The notes beneath the pieces are model-generated. The model had not been told where the DNA came from. It saw only the letters and a list, made by a program, of their open reading frames with translations, and did not search any database. Both the position numbers and the translations under genes were made by a program. A DNA stretch of 64,000 bases. It comes from Oryzias latipes (Eukaryota; Chordata; Actinopteri; Beloniformes; Adrianichthyidae). Positions 13,401 through 24,800 of this stretch are shown piece after piece. The DNA lies in assembly GCF_002234675.1 (NCBI RefSeq), contig NC_019864.2:18200082-18264081 (forward strand), read 5' to 3'. Each line of letters opens with the position of its first letter. Position 1 is the stretch's first letter.

Positions 13401-14406
13401 AGATGCTGCTTTCAACTTCTAAGGATTTCATGGTCATGCCCCCAGCAGCCATGTGTCAGAAGCTCCGATTTCTGCCGCTAAAGACATCTGCACCGCTGTT
13501 CTCCCTGTGATCTGACAACATGAAGAAAACAGTTTTATGGTAGCTTCACATGTCTTTGTGTTGGCAGAACCTGACGGGATGTGCTTGCGTATCTGCTGGA
13601 AGCGAGCCCGCCTCCGTGGTTCCGGGAAAATGTCCCGTGCCGGGCTGCCAGGAGGCTTTCCTCATCTTCCTGTGTGTGATCTGTGTTTGCAGCCTGGTGG
13701 GAGCCATGGCACAGACTCCCTCTGTCATCGTTCTCATCAGGTAACACTTTGTTTTTTTTTGTTTAGTTTGCTTACCCATAAACTTTATTGACTAAAAAGC
13801 AAATTCTTCTGCTTCTCATGAAGAACGGTGAGTCCTGAACTGAAATCGTACGCTCTGGGAGTGCTGTTCCTTTTGCTGCGACTACTCGGTAAGAATGAGC
13901 TGGATGAGATAAATGGATCTTTCTGTCTCCGGCTATGTTTTCATGGTTTTGGTCAAACTGTTGAATGCTTTTTTTTTTTTTTTTTGTTGCTCTGATAGTA
14001 TTCAAAGTCATTTTCGTGGTTCTTTTGGTCACCCGACACCTCCGTTTTTGCAGGTTTTATCCCGCCTCCTCTGATCTTTGGTGCTGGGATCGACTCTACT
14101 TGCCTTTTCTGGAGCTCGGACTGCGGGGAGAGGGGGGCCTGCCTGCTATACGACAACGTGACCTACAGGCACCTCTACGTAAGCCTCGCCATCGTTCTCA
14201 AGAGCGTGGCCTTCCTCCTCTACTCTACCACTTGGTACTGCTTACGCAGGAACTACAAGAAATACATCAAAGGCCACGAGGGCCACTTATCAGCGACGGA
14301 GTTCTACCCGTCTCTGAGCGAGGGCCCCAATGTAGCAGACAGGACAAAGTTCATAAATAACCTGGAGAACCAAGAGCTTTGTGAAAACATGGAGTCTGTT
14401 TTATAA
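10429..14406 (+). CDS. slco3a1: Solute carrier organic anion transporter 3A1 (OATP3A1), C-terminal ~498 residues
   Basis: Sodium-independent organic anion transporter (prostaglandins, thyroid hormone) of the plasma membrane. Coding exons seen: 10429-10527, 10605-10877, 10982-11146, 11229-11427, 13141-13309, 13568-13740, 13824-13888, 14054-14406; all phases join. The first two exons of the family lie outside the window; human SLCO3A1 has 710 aa and 10 exons, so these are probably exons 3-10. Recognisable pieces, in order: GILFSTLVFGPACGFILG (membrane helix), the OATP signature region DPRWIGAWWAGFL, VIPKVTKHLLSNPVF, GMTAIPCACLGIF, an extracellular Kazal-like cysteine cluster (CISHCNC...SPVCGSDRVTYLSACFAGC...GCAC) in the exons at 13141 and 13568, MAQTPSVIVLIR, then the last helix and a tail ending ENMESVL, a possible PDZ ligand. 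Compared with human, about nine extra residues lie between FAGC and NLTGC. TAA at 14404-14406. Confidence 0.97.
11428..13140 (+). other. slco3a1 intron between the exons at 11229 and 13141
   Basis: A 1.7-kb intron with donor GTAAGC and acceptor ttcggttcag. It is AT-rich up to 12500. From about 12525 to 12880 it becomes more GC-rich and resembles a degenerate fish interspersed repeat: a segment with 'ccattgactcctatgttaaa' has a similar counterpart near 40760-40800. No conserved coding sequence was found in it. Confidence 0.7.
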
Positions 14407-15440
14407 GGAATGTTTTTGTTCTTGTTCCTCAAAAGAATAAAGACTTCTTTAGGCCGCAGAAGACATTCTCCACGTCTTTTTCCAAAGTGGAGATGCCCTT
14501 CAGAGGTCGAAGTAGTAACAAACAGCTGCAGCCCCCGTCCCGCTCGGCTCTAGCGGACGCTGCTCCAACTGGAGCTGCCACGTGTGTCATGAGTGTTTCC
14601 GCCGCCACCGTGTGACGTAAAGACGCTTTATTGATCGACGTCCTCGGTCGTTTCTTCAGTTTGTTTAAAAGTTGCCAAGTGTTTTAAAAACTAGTCGTCC
14701 ATCACTGCATTTTACATGGAGGCAGGAAGCAGCCAATCTGCATTCTTATAGTGGCCTGTTAGACGTTTCACTTTCCTGTTCTTTTGCTGGATCTTAGGTT
14801 TCGTTTTTGATACTTGCTTAGGCGCAAATGTGCAATCCTCCATCTGGATTATTATCTGTTTATTCCTTTTTTTGGAGCGTTTTTTGGAGCGTTTTTTTTC
14901 ACTGTAGCAGTTTGCGATTTTCATGTTTACGTCTGCAGAATGTATTCAGCCTAACGTCTTAATAAGGGATTAATTCAACATAATAGATAATTATATTTTA
15001 TTGTGGCTTCTGCTCCAAGTGGAGAAGCAAAGAAGAGAATCAAAACATCCTCCTCTTTATGTTCATAAAATTAGCAATGGTATGTTTGGTTCCTTCAAGG
15101 AGGTTCTATTAGATTGTTCTTGAAAAAAAGAGTTTAAATTATTAAGAATTTTATCTCTGCCGGGTTTGTGTTTGCGTGTCGATTGTGGAAGAATGTTGGT
15201 GTATTTGTTGTGTTGAGACTAATTTGATGCATTTATTTGCGCAGAATGAAAACCAGTCCTATATGCAGGTCTGTATTATTTAACTGAAGCTCCCAGTAAC
15301 AACACAGAAGGAAAAGAAATTGCACCGACTGCACATTACCCCACTGATCTCTCTGCTACAGTTATGACTGTCTCTTTTCTTACTCTTTTTGTATGTCAGC
15401 ATATCATTTATTTTATTCTGGAAATAAATTATTTTTCAGA
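14407..15440 (+). other. slco3a1 3' UTR (extent uncertain)
   Basis: Directly after the stop codon there is an AATAAA at 14436-14441, only 30 nt downstream, and a second AATAAA at 15423-15428 with a T-rich stretch after it. The second would give a 1-kb UTR, more typical of this gene. Which is used cannot be decided from sequence alone. Confidence 0.5.
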
Positions 15441-17676
15441 AAATTGACTCTGCTTTGAAAGTTTGTTTTTTGAGTAAATTAGCATAGTAAAATATTTTTC
15501 TGACATTTTAAAATTGACCAAAATTAGATTCTGATGAGACCATCAAAAATAGGGGAAGAAAAATCATTTTTTAGAGACTGGTTGATTGCACTCTCTTTAT
15601 TATGTTGAGGTTCAGAGCTGTTTATCTTTTGCAGTAAATCCTGCAAGGCTGGACAAAAATAAGAGCATTAAAAAAGTAAAAATTGTGACATTTCAAATTG
15701 GTAAAGTGAATAAACCAACCAAAGAAGTCTGCTTGTTCATCTTTTTAAATGTAATGATGGTAAAAGGAAAAAGAAAGTTCTCCAAGATTTCCTTGAGAAC
15801 TGAGAACTACACAAAGTATTTTATTTTGAAAAATCAGAGCCCACAATTTTGAGAGACCTGGAAATTTCCTGGAGTTCTTTATAGCATTTTTTAAACTTTT
15901 TTTTTTTTAACATTGGCAAAAATGTCCTAATATTTACAGTAATAGTTGGTTTATTGATAATGTACAAAATATTGGATGTTGGCAGTTGGAAAAAAATTAA
16001 GTAAAAATTGAACACATTTTAAACTGCTACAAAGATTTTTTTCTGTTATCTTGAAGATTATCCAACACTTCTTTTTCCCCCCCCTTATATTTGTGCGCAA
16101 AAAACCATAAAATCACATCAGATATTTTGAATCTGGAAACAGTTGGACAACTATAAATGCTCCATTCCTTCTGAAACAAAGCCGACATGGATTTTGAGGA
16201 AAAACGTTCAGGTTGGAAGATCCTGCAACACTCTGTCCACACCTCACTCAAAGCAGCTGTTTTACATTTTCTGCTTGGATTTCCCAGAATTCTTAAATGT
16301 TTTTATTGTCAAAAAAGTGAACTGGTGGATGTTCGTGATGATGTTGAGCTGCGAGGATGCTGTTGGCGTGTTTCTCCATGTCACTCCCCAGGCGGATCCA
16401 TGCCGAGAGAACGAGGTGAGGTTTGGTTGGCATCACGCTGCTTTACGTGCAGGGAATCCAAAGGCTTTTCAGAGAACCTCGTGCTTGAATTTTTCAGATG
16501 GCTACCACGCAGAGTTCATGTCTGACTGTGAGTTTAGCTGGCGGTTTATTTTCTGTTTCACTGCAGCACAAACACAGATGAAAGGGGACATTTCTGCCTC
16601 CCTTCAATCTTTTTTAAAAAAATCAGCAAAACTCAGAAGCTAGACATTTATAACTAAGTCATTGCAGCTTATTAATCTATGAAAACTGTGTTTGCACAAA
16701 AGTAGCCACAGGAGTTTTTCATAAACTCTCATTTCATTGCATTACAGATTGCACACATGCCTAAAAATGGAAATCGGCATTTGGGTGTGTTTGTGTCGTC
16801 CTCAGGTGGCAGCAAAGCCTAATAATAGCAGAATGATGCTAATCATGAAGACTGTGCATGACAGCAAGATCGCTGGAACAGTCGGATTCTCACTGTTGAT
16901 GCACGACACAGATAAAGACACGCAGAAAGCAGCTGAACAGGAAGGTGTCCTTGTTGAAAGTCAAACATCCATCCATCAATCCACACAGAAGCAGCTGCAC
17001 GCTGCTGTTTCCTTTTGGAGCTGTCAACTAAGAATGCTTTAGCGAGATGAACCCGAGCTGAGGTGCAAAAGGGATAAGTCTTCACTGCAGAGCTTTGACT
17101 TCTTTACCTTTTACCGTCTGACTGATCATCTTTTTGCAAGCATTTAAACTATCCCAAACGGACTAAATATGTATAACAAACTTCATGTTACCTGAACAAT
17201 TTTCCCTTTTAGTCAAAGCACCAAGAGCTCCTTTACAGTTTATAGGGCTTAGACCCTTATCTGTGTCTTTAAAATGAAACAATCCATATTATACACAGAG
17301 GATTTTTTCAAAAAGCTGGTAGTCTGGGTGTAGGTTTGTTTTGCCCACAAAATATGCCACTTTTCCCCAAAAAACACATGAGATAGGCTGAATGGCACTT
17401 TAGATGAGGGATTAAATATCATCACATTACATTGGAATCTTTAGATTTAACTAAAGATAAGCTATGAAGGTGCAGATGCAGAGTAGAAGATTAGTTTTGT
17501 AAATGCAAAATGTTAAATTAAGTTAATTAATGGGATTTCTCTTCTCAGTGATTATTGAAATGATATTAATGTCAAATAATAATCATTTCAAGACAAAATA
17601 ATTCAATATTTCAATCCTTTTTACTTGGTGTTATTTGTCTCCAATAACGTTATTATCTCTTGTTAAGATAATAACG

Positions 17677-17681
17677 TATAC

Positions 17682-17761
<80 letters not shown>

Positions 17762-17785
17762 GTATATATATATATTTGGTATATG
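17677..17785. repeat. (AT)n microsatellite with palindromic ends
   Basis: An almost pure AT dinucleotide run from about 17685 to 17758, about 36 units. Both ends carry the same hexamer in inverted orientation: 'gtataccaaatat' on the left and 'atatttggtatat' on the right, with a second 'tatttggtatat' just after. The whole block is therefore self-complementary and could extrude as a hairpin. Confidence 0.95.
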
Positions 17786-18399
17786 GCTGGCCAATTGGAA
17801 GGGTGTCTTTCCTCAAATTGTTATCTGATTTACTTAAGGATTTACAAATAGGAACACTATATAATGAGGCTCGATCAATTAATGTTAGTGCCAGATGCAT
17901 ATTAAATAAAGTATTATTATGTTGTTAATGCCTGTAATGCACTGAGTAGCATTAAATGAAAGACCCTTGTTGTACAATGTGACCAAACAAGACAACCTAA
18001 ATTCATTTACCCATGTGCATTTGAAAATGTTGATCCACACAGACACATTTCACTCTCAGAACCAGGTTTTATGTACATCTGCTATTAGGGGGTCATGTTT
18101 TTCAGGAATTTTCTACAATTTCTTCCATTTTAAGCTGCATCAGCAACTTGAATGTTCAGAACTTTGTAGAAGGACGTTTTTATTATTCTGAGACATGATG
18201 ACATTCTTCTCCATAGACCTTCATAGATACATTAACAGGCTACAGGGACAAAGTTGGGGAGAAGTGGCGTGTTTGGGTTTTGCATGAATTGCTTGGTTTT
18301 ATGACAGAATTCCATACAGATAATCATCCAAAAGTGAGGATTCTCGCTTGAATCCAGGTTCCTCATGAAACCCAAACGCCCTCAGGTAATATGCTAATG

Positions 18400-18401
18400 C
18401 C

Positions 18402-18432
<31 letters not shown>

Positions 18433-18546
18433 CTGAGCTGCTGGTCCCCAGTGCATCCTCCAAAAAGGAGGGGGGGGGGGTGTTATCCATCCCTCGGATG
18501 GGAGGATGTGTTGGAGGAGGTGTGTGTGTGTGGGGGGGGGGGGGGG
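18400..18546. repeat. C-run/(AC)n and (TG)n/G-run inverted repeat
   Basis: Left arm 18400-18432: 19 cytosines followed by seven AC units. Right arm 18521-18546: six TG units followed by 15 guanines. The arms are reverse complements over about 27 bp with an 88-nt spacer that holds another G run (18469-18480). It lies about 300 bp upstream of the st8sia2 ATG. Confidence 0.9.
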
Positions 18547-18549
18547 TCA

Positions 18550-18848
18550 CCTCCTGTCTGCGCCTTTAAGACTCGTCGTGTGCTCCACGTCTTGCAGCTC
18601 CACGTCCAGCTCCGTGGATGCGCGCCCTCAAAGTTTGACCGCAGCGCTGCCGCGAGACAGAAACACTTTCAAGAGGAGGAGGGGGGGGGGGAGTCGACTG
18701 GACTGGAGTGGAGTGGGAGGGGTAGGGGGTTGTCCGGCGATGAGAACAAAGACGATGACCGATCCGCTTCTCGGGGTGTGAATGGAAACGGGGGGCAGAA
18801 TGTAGGAGAAAGAAGAGACTCCCACCCTCCCTCCCCCACCTCCACACC
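18550..18848 (+). promoter_or_regulatory. st8sia2 promoter / 5' UTR region
   Basis: GC- and CpG-rich 300 bp (for example ggatgcgcgccctc near 18617 and gctgccgcgagac near 18645) just before the st8sia2 start codon, in contrast to the AT-rich intergenic sequence to its left. The exact transcription start is not visible. Confidence 0.5.
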
Positions 18849-21800
18849 ATGCCGCTGGTGCTCCGTTCTGTTCTGTTCGGGTCCGTAACGCTGCTGGTGC
18901 TGCTTCTGATCATTGACGATATTGCAGAAGTGGAAAAAGAAGCTGCGTAAGTACAGCCTTCATTATTTATCCCGTCTGCGCTTCCTTTTTGTTTGCAGCC
19001 CAGCAGGTTATCCTGCCTAATGATCTGATCTGATCCTATACTATCTGATCTGATCTGATCTGATCTGATCTGATCCGATCTGACCCGATCTGATGGAGGA
19101 AGAATGGATGAGTTTCTGAAGCATAGAAAGAGAAGCTTTCATCTGTTCATATCTCCCAGCACTTGCACACAGTAGCAGCTGTTCCCCCAGCAGCCTGGCT
19201 CTCCAAGGACCAGTCCTTTTTTTGTTTTTTGCAGCAGCTTGCATGCGGGACAGGATACATTTCCACCCTGTGAGTATGCCTGAAAGAGAAGGACAGGTGA
19301 AGGAAGAAGCAGCTCTCCCACACTTTGAGACTTTGCAATGCTGAGGAGGGCAGCAGGAATGAAAGTCACCCACATCCTGCCCCAAATCCTCCCTAAATTT
19401 AGCTCAATAAGGTGCAGAACAGAAAGACTGTTTGTTTTTTCCTTCTTCTATATGGTAACTGTGACTAGGTTTGTTGCCCTGAAAGAAAAGAAACTATTTT
19501 TATCCCCCTCCATGGCTGCTGGGTTCTCATATTTCACTATCAGCAAGAGCATTTTGTTTTAAATGCAATTACGCTGCTGTGGCTGACAGTTATAATGAGG
19601 TCACACTGGTGTGTGATTTACCATGGGAGAGCAACCCGATCCAATTCCGTGTCTGCATTAATGCCGCCAAATAAAAGTCTATTTTGAAGGCGACTTGAAG
19701 CCGCTAACACCTCCACACCATGCCGTTGTGGCTCCGGTTTTCCAATCATTTGTGTCATAATTCTCAGATGTTGCCAAGGTCAAGTTTGCAAAATCCTCTC
19801 CAAATATCAAATCTGTAGCATCTCTACAGTGAATGCATGCACGGCGGATGTGCTCGGCACGCTGAAACAGGGGTTGCACTCTTCCTCCCTCAAAGCAGAG
19901 CTGGAAGGTTTCATTAAGGACACATTTCTGGTCATTACATCACCAAATGGGCTCACGGTGTGGTTTTCCCGAAAATATGTGCTGATATGTGCTTCCTGTA
20001 CTTTCACTCCATCATCTCCACTCTTTAAACGCATCAAATGCAACAAGCCTGGCCCGCTGAGTGATCTCTAATTCAATCTCTTTTCTGCAGAGATCTTGGA
20101 CGGAAGAAGATAAACTTACAGCAACTCATCCCCAAACCCCACAGGTCTGACATTCTGTCCTCTCGCCCCCCTCCCCTCCCCCAACCATTTTATCAGTCAG
20201 AAACGATGTGGTGTCGCTGTGCGTTCCTTTTTCATTGAAAGCACAATGAGTCACTCAGTGAGGGTTCCATAACTTTTAGAAGAAAGTCTGCACACTGCAA
20301 ACACGAAATCTGTAGAAAGATCTGAAGAAAAACGTCCTATTTTCTGTTCCTGCAAGAAAAATAATCTTATCAAGAAATAATCTTAGTTTAGGAAAACGTG
20401 TCTGGGTGAATAGAATTAGTTACATCATTTTTTTCTAAAGGGCCTCCGGCTTTTCTTAACCCGTCGGTTAGCACCCCCACCTTGCAGTGAGAAGGCCCTG
20501 GTTTGAATCCCGGCCGGGACCTTCCTGTGTGGAGTTTGCATGTTCTCCCCTTGGGTTTTCTCCAGGCACTCTGGTTTCCAAAAATATGCTTCATAGGTTA
20601 ATTGGTGACTCGAAATTGTCCCTAGGTATGTGTGTGTGAGTGCTAGTGTGCCTTGGTGACTGGCAGCCTTTCCAGGGTGTACCCCTCCTTTGCCCAACAG
20701 TAGTCAGGATAGGCTCCAGCAACCCTGTGACCCCCAGAAGGAAAATAGTGGGTTAACAAAATGGATGAAGGGGTCCTTCGTCGAAAACAACATGGCACAA
20801 TTTGGGAAAAATATTTGAAAGCCCCACTCTAATCATCTATTCATCTATTCTAAAATCATTCCCAGTGGTCTTTTAATTATGATGATGATGTTTGGCAAAA
20901 TCAAAAAACCTGTGTCATTTTCTTGGACATAGTTTCTGCAGAGCGGCAGGAGTTCATTAGAAATTCACTTCTGACTGATGGCGTGGAGTAAGCCCACCCC
21001 TTTCCCATCACTCATCTCTTTACACCCTCTCCCGCTAGCTTACAGCTCCTCACAACCCCACACCTAGCATCACCGGTGCAACAAAAATGGCGAGCAACAT
21101 CAGGGCGATCCACAGCTCCAAGCTTTTTCCAGTTGTATTTCTCCGTCTGCTCTTGATTGACAATTTTCTGTAAATATGTCCTTTGTCATCAGAAAAATGC
21201 CACAAAAACATGTTATAAACATCATTTTCATCTGAGTAAATTTTGAATAATTTAACATTATGGGGATTGAGTTTTTGTAAAAGTTGAAAGGATTTCTGCT
21301 AGGGGTAAAACTCACTTCTGATTCAAAATCTAAGAGGCAGTTTCATTTCTTTTCTGAGATCTTTTATGAGAAAGGAAAGCCCCACACTGTGAATGGAAAG
21401 AAAAACACGGCCTCCGTCTTGTATTGATCCAGACTTTAAAGGTCAGCGCTTTATTGTAAATACCAGCTATTGTCGTTCAGGAAAGCCGCAGCTCATCCGG
21501 ATCCGACCTCTGTGATAAAAACACTGAAGGATCCTATTGGTCTGAGTTACAATAACCACTCATTAAAAACCTGGACCTTCAATAAGACCCTCTCCAACCT
21601 CATCAGGTATTCTCCTCACTCCAATGATCATCTGATCCGCTGAGAAGTTGTTGTTTTTTTTCTTACGTGCTTTGTCTCTTAATTGCAGGAAAAACATCCT
21701 GCAATTTCTTGACCCAGAAAGAGACATATCTATTTTAAAGGGCACGCTGAAGCCGGGAGACATCATCCACTATGTGTTTGATCGCCACAGCACCACTAAC

Positions 21801-24800
21801 ATCTCCGAAAATCTCTACCGCCTGCTGCCGACCGTGTCGCCGATGAAAAACCAGCACCACAGACGCTGCGCCATCGTGGGAAACTCTGGGATTCTGCTGA
21901 ACAGCAGCTGTGGATCCGAGATCGACGCTCATGATTTTGTGATCAGGTGGGGTTTTTGTTTTTATATGTTCCTTTTAAAGGACGTTGCATTGATACAAGT
22001 CTCCCCGGTGAAAGAAATCCTGAAAGACGCCAGCCTCAAGGCTGCTGCTGAGACTCATTTGCACATCAGTCTGATTTTTTTGTTTTTTTGTTGAGAATTT
22101 GCATAAATCACATTAGAATAATAACATCTCTAACATTTTTGATGTGCTCTAACTGGAAATACAGGAGCTGTACATTAGAAAAAATGTTTACAGTCAGGTA
22201 AAATTTGAAATCCAGCAACTAGACTGAGGGCAATTAAATGCACGATTGTACACAAAATTGACATTTTGAAGCGTTTTAGGCATGCACAGGAGGAGAAACA
22301 TCGGCGCTCTCCTGATTTCATTTACAAACATGAGGCGGCTCTGTTTGTGCGAGCGTGCAAACTGATGAGCCAGTCTGATTGTGGTTTATGCACCACACTT
22401 CAACCAGTCTTTTAAAGGCGAAAAAAATGAGTTTTTTTTACAGCTCTGTTGTTGAAACTGATGGATGTGAAGTGGTGAGGTTGGTTGAAATCTAACAAAG
22501 AGATGGACTGTCTGCAATCCGTGTAAGAAGCAGCACTTGCAATCAGTGATTTTAACACTGGTGAATGTGTAGGAAAGCGTGCAGCAGCACCCGATTGAGC
22601 TGGAAAAACTCTTGATGCCACTCTTTTGGTGTCACATCCTCTCTTTGTAGAGGCGCCCGTCCTGATGAGGGGAGGTTTCAGCTCCTCTTGAATTCCCATA
22701 GGCTAAAGGAAGAAGTTGTATTTAAGTAATAAGATATACTATTAGCTCAGTGGTTTTACTTTAAAGTTCCACTGTGATGATCTTTCGACCTTTTCGTAAA
22801 GTGTGTCCAGTGGTCTTTTAGTCGTGATTATGCTGTTTTTAGCCAAAATCTACAAACCTTTTCCAGAACAAAGTTTCTGCAGAGCAGTGGCGGTTTTTGA
22901 TATGGGCAATGTGGGCGGTCGCCCAGGGCGGCACTTCATAGGGGGCGGCATTTGCCGTGCCCGATGTGGTACATACTATATTCAAAGAGGTAGCTTAAAG
23001 CTTTTAAGTTGAAATTGCTTCAGTAGCCGACACTTAATGCTTTAATTTTGAAACATCAGACTCTTAATAATGTCTTCCTCCTATTTCCTCTTCACACTCA
23101 TGGTGCAAAAAAAAAAAAAAAAAAAAAAAAAGAATAATTCAGAGTGAAACATCGTAAAACAGGCACATGAAAAGGATTTAGGCAGAAAAAACATCCGTGC
23201 TCAACCCAATTTCGACAAAAGCAGGCAATGGGGGTTATTTCCCACAATTCTTTGCTCAGACACAGCAGACCCAATGCGCACGTGACCACCGCCCTCTGCT
23301 GCAAGACGCTTGCGGCCGCACCTCTTTGCGGTAGTCTTTGGAACATTAGTAAAAAAAACTCGAGAGGGGAGTGCAATTCTCCGGTGGCTAGGTGAATCAC
23401 ACTAACAGGGGATTGGGAGTCTTTTTCTATCTGACAATCAACTCTGAGCCGCAGCTGCGCCTCCCGTCATAGAGACGGAGCCGCGTGTGTGAGAGGGAGG
23501 GGGAGGGGTGGTGAGCGCAGAACATTTTTTATGTATTGAGGTTTTTTGGAGGATTTCTGCTGTTGGTGTTGCACAAATTTAAGGAAATGCCAAATATTTT
23601 TGGAGTAATCCCACTGATGAGTTCAAAGATTTAGTCTTTAATGTTTTATAAGACCTAAACATATTAATCACAATAAGTTTTATTTTTTAGATCTAATCCC
23701 TCTGATATGTTTCACAAAGACACACACAGGACGTCACACATTAAGAAATTATTGCTAAAAATGAAGCAGGAGTCCAGCTCTAAAAAAAAATGCTCTAAAG
23801 AATGATGAAAGAGCAAAAAAAATGGAATTATTTGATATGTAATTTCTTATTAATATTTCCAGGTTTTCTTTGTTTTGTCCTGCAGCATGTTCATATTTGT
23901 ATAATTTTGACAGAATATATTTCTATGGAGAGCAAAATATTACAAGTTATTTAGGGTTTAACTTGAGTTATTCTGGATTAATGTTCCTGTTTTTATTCAT
24001 ATTTATGTTCAAAAAGTTCAGTTTAAAAGGTTTAAAAGTTTAGCTTTAGTGTGTTCAGTAAATGTTTATCTTCTTCGGCCCAAAACCTTAAGCGTTTTTT
24101 TAACTTAGGCCCCTGTGTGACTGAGTTTGACCCCCCTGTAATATGAGTCTAGAAAATTCATGCATTTTTTGAGTAAAATGGCTAAATAGAAGATAGGGAA
24201 CACAGCAGGATGTTGTCAAATTTTGTATGTGTGCGGGGGGGGGGGGGGGGGCGCGGGTGGGGTTACTCGCCCAGGGAGTAAGTTAGTGTAGAACCGCCAC
24301 TGCTGCAGAGTGCCAGGAGTCCTTTAGAAATTCACTTCTGAGTTGTGGCAGCGTAAGCCCGCCCGCACTTGCCATCATCCATCTCATTTATCAGGATAGG
24401 TCTTCAACAGAGTCTTCTTGCCAGCAGAAATGCAAAGTAGATTGAAAGGATTCATCAGTATAGATCACAAGGATTATTAAAAAGATGGATATGTATTTAA
24501 GTAAAAACAACTTTACGTTTTAGCAATAACACTAAATTCTAAAAAACAAAACGTTCCTAAAATAACAGAACACAATTTATAAAAATGAAACAAAAGAAGT
24601 AACTGGAAAATGTAGGTAATATGGGACGTCACTGATTGGAAGATGATCTTCATTCACTTTTTCAATCAGAAGTTATTAGCCGTAAAGCAATATCCTCTGA
24701 GAAACAATTTTTCTCTAACCTTCTGACTGCAGCCGCTGCAAAAGTTTGGTGATTTCTCAATGAACTCTTCACCACAGTTTAAAGCGATACATCCCTCCGC

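Larger units (their letters stand above)
14407..18848. other. slco3a1-st8sia2 intergenic region
   Basis: About 4.4 kb between the stop of slco3a1 and the ATG of st8sia2, both on the + strand. The left 1 kb is probably slco3a1 3' UTR. The middle has no gene signal, only short AT-rich ORFs without family resemblance. It contains the AT microsatellite at 17.7 kb and the C/G-run inverted repeat at 18.4-18.55 kb. From about 18550 the sequence is GC-richer with many CpGs and should contain the st8sia2 promoter and 5' UTR. Confidence 0.7.

Noticed and set aside
17631..17928. Overlapping ORFs of Tyr-Ile repeats on both strands
   Set aside because: Translation of the AT microsatellite.
18391..18913. 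Overlapping ORFs on both strands at the st8sia2 5' region
   Set aside because: They arise from C/G runs and low-complexity GC-rich DNA. The true start at 18849 is fixed by the signal anchor and the exon 2 junction.
20440..20520. tRNA gene suggested by the A/B boxes
   Set aside because: The tRNA-like head continues into a known teleost SINE body and lacks a matching acceptor stem.
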